A stretch of DNA of 64,000 nt, taken from NCBI GenBank assembly GCA_932521025.1, contig OW051470.1, forward strand, positions 186,001 through 250,000, read 5' to 3'. The translations under genes and the position numbers were made by a program. Numbering within the stretch: the first letter of the stretch is position 1; each line of letters opens with the position of its first letter. The DNA comes from Oscheius onirici. Taxonomy: Eukaryota > Nematoda > Chromadorea > Rhabditida > Rhabditidae. This document shows positions 33,618-47,566 of this stretch, in pieces. The notes beneath the pieces are model-generated. The model was not told the origin of the DNA. It did no database searches and saw nothing but the letters and a program-made list of their open reading frames with translations.

Positions 33618-33902
33618 TCACTCGACGACTTTGCCCCAATTACTCTTGCATCCGTCCACAGTCTCCATATCGTCAGCGTCTCGCACTTGGGACGGTGTCG
33701 CATTCTTGTTCTCCTGCTTTTGCGCCTTCTTATCTGTTTTCTTCTTTCCCACCTCCTTCTTTTCGCCGCTCTCCTTGGTGGTTGATGTTACGGGAGTAGC
33801 GACACTTTCCGGTTTCTTCTCAGCCTCCTCCGTTTTCTTGCCACCGCAATGTATTACTACTGGAAGGAGGCACTATGCTATGAGCAAGAGAAGCCAAAGC
33901 AT
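33618..33902 (-). pseudogene. Lys/Glu-rich secreted-type reading frame with an in-frame TAG in the signal peptide
   Basis: The minus strand reads MLWLLLLIA, then TAG (33875-33873), then CLLPVVIHCGGKKTEEAEKK and a Lys/Thr/Glu-rich body (EKKEVGKKKTDKKAQKQENK) ending WGKVVE stop. Apart from the TAG the frame is open for 94 residues, and the two halves together make one ideal signal peptide. Possible explanations are a recent nonsense mutation, a base error, stop readthrough, or a different start. No family is recognised. Confidence 0.5.
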
Positions 33903-34363
33903 TTGCAATTTGGAGAAATCTTTGTTTTTTGTCGTTCTTTTATATCGTGACACTTTTTTTTATTGTACGCCTTAAATGGCTTAAAAATGTGTAATTTCAC
34001 AATATACAATAGAACAGATTTTTTGCTTCTGTTTGGCCAGTGGAGATCCTACGGGAACAGAATAACCTGCCAGGATAACATTTCGCAAACTGAGATGAAG
34101 GGCAGGTTGACGAAAAGAGAATATGAGAAAACATGACAGGTTAATATGGGCATAACAAGAAGAACCAAATAAGTTATTCTGTTAATGATAACTGAAAAAG
34201 AGGGTCTCAACTTATACAACTCATTTCCTCGGGACAGAAAAAGCTGAAGAGAACATTATCCGATGATGCCTCAATATTGACCAGGAATGTTCATGACCTC
34301 CCATTAACTGTTTGACAGAGTTTCTTCCCCGTCTGTAACAGCCGTAACTTTCCTCCTCTCACG
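33903..34363. other. Intergenic, AT-rich, no gene seen
   Basis: No splice-supported frame or repeat is evident. Confidence 0.5.
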
Positions 34364-34968
34364 ATGTTTGTCCATCTCGATTAGGTCCGGCCCTCAGTCC
34401 CATCTTCCATCATCAAGCTGATCATCTTTCTCTGTTTTGTGTCTCTTGCCTCAACTTGTGCTCCCACCACTTCTATCATCTCCACCCATTTCGAGCCTTC
34501 GAAAAGTGGCTGGAAGACGGGGGAACAACTTCTAAACCGGATTCCGACCACATCCTTCCTACACCCTCAGCTCTAGTTGCTACAGCCATTCCAGAGGGAC
34601 ATTTCTTGACCTGGAGACAGATCTCGGCACAGCAGAAGAACTGCTACAGACCGGGAGCAGAGTCTTTCAGTGGTAAGTAAAATAAACACTGAGCGGTTTT
34701 AAGTTCTACCTAAGCCAAAGTCAAAGGCGAATCGACTTTCTTGATCACCGTCTACCAGTCCACAACCATTGCCGGGAAGATTACTCGTCATTGTCCAGCC
34801 AAGGCGATGAAGTCGGGAATGGATCCAAGCGACTGCTGGGCCGATATCATGTACGACGAGGACACGTATACCTGTCAAGTGAAGAAGGACATGACTCCAC
34901 GGATGAAGGCCATCATGCTCGCCACCACACTGCTCATCGACTTTATGTACTTTGAAGATCGTGGATAG
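34364..34968 (+). pseudogene. Small secreted-type locus with in-frame TAG and a frame change
   Basis: From the ATG at 34364 the frame reads MFVHLD, TAG (34382-34384), then VRPSVPSS and a hydrophobic run IIKLIIFLCFVSLASTC that looks like a signal peptide. Around 34480-34505 the plausible reading moves to another frame (AFEKWLEDGGTTSKPDSDHI, FLTWRQISAQQKNCYRPGA). It then crosses an intron (donor at 34673, acceptor CCTAAG at 34714) into AKVKGESTFLITVYQSTT, HCPAKAMKSGMDPSDCW and a stop at 34968. Spaced cysteines suggest an extracellular domain. AATAAA follows at about 34977. It could be a pseudogene or a gene with sequence errors. Confidence 0.45.
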
Positions 34969-35281
34969 AGAGTGTGCAATAAATAGAGAGCAATGCTGTC
35001 CCTCTTTGTCAGCCCCTCTGATTCCAGAAATCTCACCGGCCTCAGCCTGAATAGCTGTCAATAACGGTGCGCTGGACCTTGAAGGTGAGAAGAATAGGGA
35101 TGGCGGTGAGTGCGGTACGAGTATAAGAGAGAGAGGGGGCTACTTATGGCTGCCAAGGACTCGGCCGGAGGAGAGACATGCATTTTCACACGCCCGTCTA
35201 ATTATCGCTCAGTCTTGATTTTGTTCCTTCCTGTCTTTTGGGAAAAGGCAATAAAACAGTTCCCGAAAAATGCAAAACAGT

Positions 35282-35353
35282 TGCCCACGGCTGGAATCGA
35301 ACCAGCGTCGCCACGGCCACAACGTGGAGTACTAACCACTATACTACGTGGGC
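35282..35353 (-). tRNA. tRNA-His (GTG)
   Basis: The minus strand folds as a complete tRNA: acceptor GCCCACG/CGTGGGC with discriminator A, D arm with TAGTATAGTGG, anticodon arm CCACG-TTGTGGC-CGTGG with anticodon GTG, and T arm GCTGG-TTCGATT-CCAGC. A and B boxes are both intact and there is no intron. Confidence 0.97.
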
Positions 35354-37531
35354 CGAAAGCGGGCTAAACTCGAACTTGTTATCAACGGCAGCAGTAAACC
35401 ATTTACTTTTCTCAAGAAACTTCGTCTTACGGGGTTTGTTTTTAATTCCCTAGATTGGTAGATCGTTGGTTGTGAAGTAGATTCTGTACTGTTTCTGTTC
35501 TTTGAGGAAATTCTCTATTTCTATAGATTCTTTGACTTTGTTCCCTTACTCTTCTTTCAACAACCCGTTCCCCCGTTCGAAAACCGAACACATTTAGGCC
35601 TTCTTCGTGTGCGGTCCTATTCAGTCAAAAAGACAGGACCATTATGTCTATTGGCGCGCAGGGGACGGTCGTTCGTTACGGTAGCTGATTTTTCGGTGGG
35701 CTAGAGGAACGTCGGTGCTGGGGGCGGAGAAGAAGAGTTCGAACATAAAGACGACGAATGGGTTCTCGGAGAGGGTGAGAACACGACCTCACAGACTGTC
35801 ACAGCTAGACCTAATTACAGAGAGAGACAGTAGTCTGAGAGGGCCATCAGTTTTTAGGCATAATAAAAACAGGCTAGTCGAGAGAGTACGAGGACAGGAA
35901 GTCAGCGGAACTTTTTCTGTCTGTTTGTGTCTCTACCAAGGTTGGGCGAACATTTGTACGCAAATTTGCGTAAAAGAGTGGCGTAACTCGTGCCAATTCA
36001 GCGATTATTAAGTGAAACTATTTTTCCCAGATGCCTTGACCCCGAATGCATCTCTAAAAAATATGAACCGTGAAAAATTATTCGCTGAGTCGAGATTTAG
36101 CCGAATGTTCGTCCGATGTTCGTTCGTGTTCGCGTACGCAATGGTCGAACACGAACACGAATATCTCGCCCCATTCCTTATTTTTTGCAAGTTTCATATT
36201 TTTCACATATGTATTCGGGGTCAAGGAATTTGGGAACATAGTGTCAATCCTCCAAAATGGCCGAATTTTACGTAAAACGAGTCACGCCACTCTTTTACGC
36301 AATTTTGCGTACGAATGTTCGCCCAGCCCTGGTCTCTACTTATCTGTCTTTCTGTTTCCTCATTACGTCTTTCTGTTTCCTCGTTACTGTGTCCCTACAA
36401 AAGGCAACATTCCTTCTGAACTGTTTACAGCCTCTCAGTCACCGTAATGACCGCAAAATTCTGCCTCGACCGACCGCAATTTTGTACTAATCCCTCGTCT
36501 TGATCCTCCGCAAAATAACAGATGGACCCGTCATCGTGAAGGAGGGTGAACGGCGTTCTCACAAGGTCGCACTTTTTGCTCTCTGCGCCGAATTCAAAGC
36601 AGTGTATACGGTAGAGTCTCTCCGAGCTCTGCCTCTTTGCCACGTTGCGGCTCACTGCCCAGGGCCCCAAGGACGATCGTCTACCGGCCGACCGCCCCTA
36701 AGCAAATATTGTCATCTCATCTCACAGTCAGCCTTCATACCGCAACCTGTACCGGTATCACACGGACGCGCTCTTTTTCAGTCTTCTTTCTCTGTTGTAC
36801 ACAACACGTCAGTTGATATGACTCTGGGTGTACGGTAGGCGGCTTGAGAGTGTTTCCAGTTAGACTGTTAGGAACTTTTTCTTTTCTTAACAATTAACAT
36901 GGATTCTGTAACTTTTTTTGATAGAACTTTCCCTTTATCTAAAACTAACACAGTATACTGGGGCATTCCTTCTAGTTAAAGCAGTTGAACTCCTAGAACT
37001 GTATAATTTGTTGAGCTCTCTAAATAATTTGGCAGGTTGAAAATTTAAAGTAGAGAGACATCATCTTCCCTTCAGATATCACTTCTGAGATAGGATACAA
37101 AGATTAAAGATAATTTCATTATTCTTCTCCAGGAATGGCTTCAGCTTTTTAAAAAAAAATTATGAACTGAGAAAAGTTTAAAAAATCTGTAAACATTAGA
37201 TACTAGAAACACCAGTCGTTAACGCTCTGTCAGAACTACTTGCATTTTCTTATTTTCGTTTTCAGCTTTTCAGTGTTTTTGACGTTATTTATTTACGTAC
37301 TTTTTTTACGCGATTTTATTCGAATTTGTACTGCATTTTTGGTACGCAAATTTACGTAACGAGAAGTACGCAAGATGAAAATTTGGCCAAAGCTATAGCA
37401 CCTGTTCTTTTGTTGAAAACCGCTTCGAGTTTGAGCAGAGTAGACTGAATTTGAACCTGTCCCACTCTGTCCGTTCTCCATCATTTACTCTGCCTCCTCC
37501 GTCAAGAAACAGTTAAACCTACTCTCAATCA
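35354..37531. other. Gene-poor region with one hAT-like MITE
   Basis: The hAT-like element at 35937-36331 is the only structured feature I can support. Frames between 36500 and 36840 lack splice or domain support. At 37270-37390 a TTTACGTAC...GTACGCAAATTTACGTAA segment may be a remnant of the same kind of element. Confidence 0.4.
35937..36331. mobile_element. hAT-like MITE with perfect 8-bp target duplication
   Basis: The 395-bp element has ends CAAGGTTGGGCGAACATT and AATGTTCGCCCAGCCCTG. It is flanked on both sides by GTCTCTAC (35929-35936 and 36332-36339). Inner inverted blocks include GTAAAAGAGTGGCGT / ACGCCACTCTTTTAC and several CGAACACGAACA-like repeats. CA(R)GG ends and 8-bp duplications are hAT hallmarks. 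Confidence 0.92.
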
Positions 37532-37731
37532 ATGTGTTCCTCCCCGACCAATGGCAGACGTAGAACGGTCGCCACGGAACCAGTCCATATCGTCTCCATA
37601 GCGGAGAGTGTGAGGCAACAAATCGGCTCGAGTGCTTCAAAACACTTGTCTATGGCGCAATCAACTGGTTACCGTATCCTCTTCTCTCCTACTTCTTCTG
37701 GCTTTTTCTCCCACTAATTACGGGCTTCCAG

Positions 37732-40238
<2,507 letters not shown>

Positions 40239-40599
40239 TTCTGTACATACCCTAGTCTTTTAAGTTTTTTACTCTTCTGTTCCTGTGACCCATCCCAATG
40301 ACCTACAGCTTTATGACAGCTTGGATAGATTTGCATGACCTGAAATGACCAAATCCCTAATATAAACTGGTCCCAAGTTCTATGTGACTTCAATTCTTGC
40401 CTTATTTCGAACTATTACTTTTTAAGAATCCCATGAAAAGAATTTTGCCTATTACTTGTTGCTACATGAAATTTTCAAGCGCATGACCAGAAGTGCATAT
40501 TCCGTTGAAATTTGTGAAACAAGGTCTCTTGACTCAATAGTAATCCTTCCCGACAGTAGTTGAGATCGTAATGTAATCATGGTCTGCAAATCATCAGTC

Positions 40600-40768
40600 T
40601 TAACAGTTACCAGTGGGATACATGGTGACGGCATGAGAAAGAGCCACGTCAGGGAAGGGATAGAGCTGTTCGAGACGAATGATGGCGGTACGGGGACGAA
40701 TCTCTCGGCAATTGGCTTCCTTCTCCACGTCCAGCCAAATCTTTCCAGAGACGAAGATGATCTTCTCA
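40600..40768 (-). pseudogene. Exon similar to 2-oxoglutarate dehydrogenase E1 C-terminus
   Basis: The minus strand reads LEKIIFVSGKIWLDVEKEA, REIRPRTAIIRLEQLYPFP, DVALSHAVTMYP, and then a possible donor GTAACTG. This matches the OGDH/DHTKD1 C-terminal pattern better than the copy at 6955-7115. Upstream exons are not seen. A further minus frame continues toward 40450 but soon stops. It is an isolated exon, or the end of a broken gene. Its 3' part is repeated up to 28765. Confidence 0.5.
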
Positions 40769-40978
40769 AGTTTTATTTAAAAACGACAAAATACAGTTGG
40801 TTAGAGTCAAAGAACCAGTCTTCAGGTTGTGTCAAAATGCTTTTTGAAAAAAAATGTCAAGTTAACAATGGAGAGATCATAAATGCAAATGTTTGTAACT
40901 GTACTCAAAGAAAAGGTGGCAATCTCAAAATGGAGGTCATGATTTGGGCAAGTTGAGGGCTATGTACATTTCTCAGGA

Positions 40979-43031
40979 TTACTTTTGATCCTGATTCTGG
41001 TCCATGTTGGCTTGGTACTGGGCCATCAGCTGGGCGTTGTAGGGAGCCAAGTCGAAGGCAGCTCCCATTCCCATATGGGTGAGATCTTGACCGGGAATCA
41101 TTCCAGGATAAGGATTCAGCATTCCACCGCCTCCACCTAGCATACCGTAGTTGGGACCGGGAAGCCCAGGCACTGAAACGGGAGGGTTAGGAGGGAACAC
41201 TCTGTCTATCTCTGTCCCTCTAGTTCTCTGTTCCTCCGTTTGCATTTTTTCTGTGGGTTAAAGCGTGTGTCAGACTACGAAAAATCGCTCCGAGACCAAT
41301 TGCACGGGTCCCGACACGATCACATCCCAAAATTTTAATTTTCGCACTTTGACGTTTTACACTCGTTTTTTTTTCGTTTCTAAACCATGTTTAATCGATT
41401 CGGCATCAAATTTTACGTCAGGTACGTACATTCGCAAGATCGTAACGGGACCAATGCCAGTTGGTCCCGCAGCGGTTTTGGCATTTTTGGCAAGGCTTCT
41501 TTTTAACACTTGTGAGACAAAGGACTCTAATCTGACAAATCGAAACATCGACTCACTTCCTCCAATCCCATGAGCCGCCGCCTTTTTGGCCGCATACATG
41601 TTGGCTTCCTCCTGTGCTTTGGCAATGTTCTTCTTGTACCGGATTCTCTTATTTCCGAACCAGTTGGACACCTGAATTCGTTCTTCTTGAAGAAAATAGG
41701 ATATAAAAAGTACCTGCGAGACAGTAATATTACACTGTCTTGCCAGTTCTTCTTTGGCCTCCTCTGATGGATAGGGGTTGCTGAGGTGGGAATAAAAGTA
41801 CTCGTTGAGGACTTCTGTAGCCTGTTTCGAAAAATTTCGTCTCTTTCGACGGGCGTCGAGGAAACGACTGCGGAGAATCATAACAGCTTCACAAGTCGAC
41901 TGTTTCAACTGGACTTGGATTCCACTGAACTTTTTCTGGATGATGGAGACCATCCGGTCAATTTCCTAAATGTGAGTGTGACGAACCATCAGACGATCGG
42001 ACAGAAAACATTCAAAGAAGAACAAATGTTCAGTAAAATGCTCACCTTGGTCGCGATAGGTCTATAAGCTGACTGATCTCTCAGAAGGGACATGACATGT
42101 TGCGTGAACTCTCCACAGGCCTTAACATACTGATCGTGATCCTAAAATCATAGCCGTCTTACATCCTCATATTTTTGAAGTTCCTGATTGTAAACGTGTC
42201 TGATGGAGGACAGTTTCTGTCTGTAGTCGGCCTGGTCGTTGCCGGAAGCGTCTCCATTGAGAGGAGGTCCCTTGTCGGGTCCGGCAACTCCTTCCGCGAC
42301 GAGCATGTTGTCCAGTCGCATCAGTTGAGGGTCTTCAGGCTGTTCGTCTGTGGCGTTTCGGATGGAAAGAGCTGAAAATGGACAAGATATAAAAAATAAG
42401 AAAGGTTACCGGTCTTTTCCTTGACCTCACAGAGGACCTCGTACAGAGCATTTCGGAGAGGATGCATCCTCAGAGCATCTTTTCTGAAAAAAAAGGAATT
42501 GTCGATATCTGTTTTATCTCTAGTTTCTCTATCATTGGTTGTGTTATGGTCTGTTCAAAAAGAAGAGGACTTACCGTAATATTTTAGCTCTTCCCTTCGA
42601 GACTCACTTAGCACACAAACATTGGATACTCAGTCAACAAATTCCAACTTTCGCTGCGTATCTTTCGAATTAGTTGGACGAGTATCCAACGTTTGCATGC
42701 TAAATCTTACGGTAATCCCTCTTCTTTTTGAATTGACCATAGGAACTGAAATTTATGGCACAACTTCTCCAAGAAAAAAGGCAGAAATATATAAATTTCG
42801 AAGTTTATTAGAAGCAAACTTGACAAGTCTTAGCCAAGTTCATTTGAGTTCTTATCTTAGGCTTGACTTCTCAAGTTTTAGACTGATTGCTCCAGTCTTC
42901 AGTGTCCGTCCCATTGTTTTGAGCACTCACCTCATCGCAGTATTGTCCTCGAGTGTCTGGTCAGAAATTTCCATAAGTTTGCTGAGCAAGTCTGAAATGG
43001 GCTTTTGCCCAGTCTCACTGGACCCAACCAT
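40979..43031 (-). CDS. ceh-20: PBX/Extradenticle (CEH-20-like) TALE homeodomain protein
   Basis: Exons 43031-42931, 42483-42410, 42371-42163, 42141-42046, 41965-41714, 41671-41557 and 41172-40979 join in phase. The PBC domain is clear ([88 protein letters not shown]). It is followed by the TALE homeodomain with [20 protein letters not shown], the three-residue-loop segment [15 protein letters not shown], and the recognition helix [18 protein letters not shown]. The C terminus is Gly/Met/Gln-rich. PBX proteins are Hox cofactors. A TTTTCAG lies three bases before the ATG. The first intron (447 bp) holds a family C element. Confidence 0.95.
42545..42741. mobile_element. Family C element in the PBX intron
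   Basis: Outer ends TATGGTCTGTTCAAAAAGAA and TTCTTTTTGAATTGACCATA enclose an inner pair TTACCGTAATATTTTAGC / AATCTTACGGTAA, again with TA-CCGTA ends. A relative, carrying further insertions, is at 53955-54819. Confidence 0.85.
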
Positions 43032-45494
43032 ACCCTGAAAACTCTTTTTTTCAAACAGAACAAAGAGGGCAAAAAGAAGAACATCTGTCAGCCAAAAAAG
43101 AAGGGAAAGAAGGATGGGCAGGCTGGTCGGACGCGAGGCGGGCATCAAAAAGTGACATATGGGATCGGGCGGCCCATCATCTCAGAGAGACATCGATCGA
43201 GTGGGAACTAATCAGCAGACAGAGGCCGACTGACAGCTACTATGTCAACGAGGTGAGATTACAAGGATTGATGATGGAAAACCTACAAACTTTGGAAAGA
43301 ACCAGTATTTTTGTGGGAGCTTTATTCGAAACGTGGCTACTTTTGTGACAAAAAAAAGTATAAAACTTCTGTTGATGGGCTGCGGCAGCCAGCTAGTCAG
43401 AACAACAGAAATTAATTTCTGGCTGAAGTTTTATGGCTTTTCGGAGCGCAGTCGGTGAGGGCACCGAGACGAAATAGAACTTGTCGCGAAATAGAACTGT
43501 AACTAATTAGAACTGTAACAGAATAGAACTGTTACGAAATAGAACTTGACAAGTTCTACTTTATATTCTACAATTTGGTTCTATTTCGTGACAGTTCTAT
43601 AACTTTACGATTCTATTTTGTTACAAAGACATCAATTAGCAGTTCTATTTCGTTACAAGTTCTATTTCCTGACAGTTCTATTAAAAACTTCTATTTCGTC
43701 GCGGTGCCGTCGGTGAGTGGACAAATCGTTAACATGATTCTTGTGAGGTACTAAAATCCGTTTTTTTCAGTCAAAACTAAAAAAAAATAGTAAGTACGAC
43801 AGACTGTTCTAGTTCCGCTCCTAAATCTTCTCAAAGAGCAACTACAATCTCAATCATTCTTCTCCCGCGAACGATGCGTCCGGTGACAGATAGCCCGCTC
43901 GTCGAGACTGACATCTCGTCTTCGGCACCAAAACCCTATCAATATCTTTGCGCGCGAAAAAAAAGGTTGTAATCTCACTCCTAATCTGTCAGTGTATACT
44001 GTCACAACAGAAAGGCTAGAAAATTGAACGGCAGGGCACGAGGGGAGAGAGGTCGTTGTAAGCGTTTTGGGGCGTATCTATCGCTCCATCAATCTTACTT
44101 GACAGGTCCCCGGACGAGGCAGACTGCCCAGAGAGGAGACGCAGCAATGCAATTGAGCGCGGGGCCCCTGGTGAGGCCGTGAGTGCGCGCCAGAGGAGAG
44201 GAGGAGTCACAGCCAGAAGGAGGAGCAATGAACAAGGAGAGACGGGTGATAAAGCCTGTTATACAGGTAACTGGTAATTTGAGTCGTGGAAGAATGGGAT
44301 TTATCGATTGTTGGAGGACTTGAAGCAAAAGAGGAGCTCTGTACTGGTAGAACAATGGAAATGGAATTGATTTCAGTGATAAAGCAAGTTCTATGTATAT
44401 GTACATTTTTTTTTACAAGAACTGCAGAATTCAAAATCCCGCCAATTTCAAGTATTTGAAAAAGGTCTGCCGCGAAATGGATTTCCTCTTCGACTCGAGT
44501 TTGCCATTTATTTTTCTCTACAATTTCTCTCCTTTTACAATTTATTCAATGTCTTTTGACGAAAAAATGTGCTCAAATGCTCTGCAAACGTTTCTGCAAA
44601 AAACTGCCACAAGTACTGACGTCTTTCTCTGTAATTCTATATTTTTTGCTTTGCTGAACTTCCCGAAGCCTTTCCATTTTTTCGGAGGGTTTTCCCTATA
44701 AACGTGGCCAGAAAATTGTAGCAATCCTTCAACAAAAGTTGTCTATTCTATTCTTCCCACTAAATTCCACGCAGAGTTGCAAAGAAAATGGATCCGGATT
44801 AGAACGTCTGTTACTATGCAAATATCCAAGGCTGGGCTGTTTTGGCAGGGATTACAGTCAAAAGGAAGCCGACGCTGACCTTGACTCGCAGCCGAGGCAA
44901 GTGTATTCGGTCTCCGTTAGTTGGATTTTGATATTCGTTTGTGGGGAGCTGAAAATATGTGGCGGAAAAGCAGTGAAAGTGGCTGAATTTATCCAGTGTC
45001 GTTGCATGCCAAAGAATATTGGCAACAGTAGCTCTAGAGCAAAGAAAGACCTTTTACGAGTCATTTTTCCCGCTGTTTTAGTGCTTGCGTAAATTTGTTG
45101 CCTAGCCGGATTATTTTTGAAGGAAAAGAGCTGGCAAGTAGAGGAGGAACTCATAAACTTTGGGAAATGAGGCCTGATAAGGGAGCCAGCAGTTAACGGG
45201 CCGTAATATTTATGACCGAGCCGTCTATTTGCAGCCAAATTGCTGGAGGAACGTTTTTACGAGGTCACAATCAATTGTACAATCTTTTGATCTGTAAAGA
45301 AGGTGAAAAATGATTGAAATCGAACTAATTACTGTTGAGGCTACAGTAAACGAAGAATTTCGCGTTTCGGCAAAAATAACCGTACGCAATTTCACACTTG
45401 CGGTTTCGAATCCCATTTCGTCTTTCCACATTCTCACTCTGCAGTTATTCTCTTATTTTCACCTTTCTTGATCACGGAAACATTTTTCAGCGAC
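43032..45494. other. Intergenic between divergent PBX and CLP1, one MITE
   Basis: Apart from the inverted-repeat element at 43459-43708 I can support no gene. A 117-codon frame at 44739-45092 and opposing frames at 44016-44434 show no domains or splice signals. The region must hold both promoters. Confidence 0.45.
43459..43708. mobile_element. Inverted-repeat element with 8-bp target duplication and internal AAATAGAACT repeats
   Basis: Ends GGGCACCGAGACGAAATAGA and TCTATTTCGTCGCGGTGCC are flanked by GTCGGTGA on both sides (43451-43458, 43709-43716). Inside, the motif AAATAGAACT(T/G) occurs several times on the left and its inverse AGTTCTATTT on the right, so the element is an array of one short motif in two orientations. 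Confidence 0.85.
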
Positions 45495-47397
45495 ATGACC
45501 GCCGCGGCCGGACCCCAGGAATTCACTCTCAAAGAGGACAACGAGCTCCGGTTCGAGGTTGGTTCTAAATTTTTTATCTAGAAAATGAATGAAAACACAT
45601 ATTTTTCAGGTTGGAGCTGAAGAAGACGTGCTTCTGGAGCTCGTAAAGGGGTCGGCTGAAGTCTTCGGCACGGAACTGGAAGCCCTGAAAAGATACGCCT
45701 TTCCGCCTCGTGAGTTTCAATTTTTCAGGCTGATTTACTAATTTCTTGGTTCAGGATCACGAGTAGCTGTGTTTTCATGGAAAGGAGCCACCATAGAATT
45801 GCACGGCAAGACGGAAAGTGCCTACGTAGCCGAGCACACTCCCATGGTTAGTTTTTCCCATTTGCTTAATTTTCCTTTTTTCCTCGAACAGCTGAAATTT
45901 CTCGTATAAAAACTTTCAGGTAATCTATCTGAACACTCATGCCGCTCTGGAGCAGCTGCGACAGAACCGCGAGGCCACAGTCAAGCCCGAATCAACAGAT
46001 CTCCCGAAAGGACCACGGCTGATGGTCGTCGGGCCCACGGACGTCGGAAAATCGACAGTGTGCCGCATTCTGTGCAATTATGCCGTCAGACAGGGACGCT
46101 CACCTATTTACGTGGATTTGGATGTTGGACAGGTTTATTGTTAGCTTTTGTCTCTAAATATGGTTGCTTAGAATACCGTCTCTGTTCCGGGAACAATTGG
46201 AGCTCTTTTCATCAACAAGACAGCCGACGTCGTTGAAGGTTTCGATAGATCTCGTCCACTGGTTTATACGGTACGTTTGCATCACTTTTGTCATACTTTG
46301 CTGATTATTTCAGTTCGGCTACAATACTCCCAGCGGAAACATGAAGCTCTACGAAACGCTCGTCAAGGGACTGGCCGAAGAAATCACGGAAAGATGCAAA
46401 ACAAACGAGGAGGCCAGCATCGGCGGTATTGTCATCAACACTTGCGGCTTTGTCACCGGGGACGGGTAATTTGGTCTTTTTCAAAGTTTTCATGGAAAAT
46501 TTTAGATACAAATGCATCACAGCAGCAGCCGAAGCTTTCGAAGTAGACGTTGTCGTTGTAATCGACCACGAGCGTCTCTACAATGAGTTGCAGAATGATC
46601 TGCCCAATTTTGGTTGGTTTTACACCTATTACAACTTTAAAAATTGTAAACAATGAACTGGGGGTGTTTTCAGTATTACCCGTTTTCGCTCTTCTAACTC
46701 TTAACTTTTCAGTCAAAATTGTCCATCAGCCAAAGTCGGGAGGAGTCGAGACGAGAACACAGGACATACGAAGAAAAGTTGTCAATTCGTCTATTCATCG
46801 AGTATGTTTCTCTATTTCTTGGTCAAAACACGAACTTTCAGTATTTCTACGGCACGCGGTCGAATAAATACTTCCCGCATACTTTTGAAGTGAGCTTCAG
46901 CGATGTCCATCTGTGCAAAATCGGAACGGAGAAAGTCAACGACTCCATATTGCCGTTCGGAGTGAAAATGGACAATTACGAGACAAAGGTGAGCTTATTT
47001 GGTAACTTTTAGCATTGTTTCCAAATTCAGGTTGTGAACATACAGCCGAAAGACGATCTAGCTCATAAAATGTTCGCCGTATCCCCTTGTCCAACAGTCA
47101 GTCAAGCCGTCCTCAACGCCAATGTTCTCGGATTCGTCGTCATTACAGAGGTTTGTTTTGAAAGCTATTTTAAGTGAAAAAAAAAGTGTGATTGAGCCTT
47201 GTACGAAATTCCAACAAACGCTCCAATTGCTTACTAAAATTGTGTCTATAATTATGCTGTTGCTCATTTTTCTTGTTCAGATCAACATGCAAGAGAAGAA
47301 GATGACCCTGCTCTGTCCACAGGCCGTTCTGGCTCACAAGGTTCTCGTCTGGACTAACATCAACTACATCGACGACGAACTACATCGCACTGCCTAG
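45495..47397 (+). CDS. clp1: CLP1 polynucleotide 5'-kinase (pre-mRNA cleavage factor II / tRNA splicing)
   Basis: Eleven exons join in phase: 45495-45557, 45610-45709, 45755-45846, 45920-46132, 46172-46270, 46314-46465, 46506-46612, 46713-46801, 46842-46988, 47031-47150 and 47281-47397. The product has the N-terminal beta domain ([31 protein letters not shown]), a Walker A loop [62 protein letters not shown]-like [36 protein letters not shown], and a C-terminal domain ending [20 protein letters not shown]1 phosphorylates RNA 5' ends and belongs to the 3'-end cleavage machinery and, in animals, the tRNA splicing endonuclease complex. AATAAA follows 70 bp after the stop, and NAA50 starts 170 bp downstream. 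Confidence 0.95.
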
Positions 47398-47566
47398 ATT
47401 TTTACCTGAAAATATAATTGTAACCATTTTATTATGCCTGTGATCTCGTCTATTTTCCTATGAGCGAATAAACTCGAAAGTTCAAACTTTTCTTCAATTG
47501 CTTTCATTGGCTCTCTTACCGAGATTTTTTGAACTTTTGCTAACGTTTTATGCAAATTCCAGGAAA
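47398..47566 (+). promoter_or_regulatory. Intercistronic region of a probable CLP1-NAA50 operon
   Basis: AATAAA occurs at about 47466, and about 95 bp later an ATTCCAG acceptor (about 47556-47562) sits four bases before the NAA50 ATG. Poly(A) signal, about 100 bp, then a trans-splice site is the standard nematode operon arrangement. Confidence 0.65.

Noticed and set aside
33569-33975. Plus-strand frames over the Lys-rich locus
   Set aside because: They are shadows of the Lys-rich minus-strand reading, whose composition and stop position are more coherent.
37532-37668. First coding exon of ovo
   Set aside because: Splicing it to 37732 gives a frame that stops at 37862. The OVO frame starts with the ATG at 37732.
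46740-46801. Frameshift in CLP1 after PKSGGV
   Set aside because: Reading [19 protein letters not shown] and splicing at 46802/46841 gives HRYFYGTR in phase, so no shift is needed.
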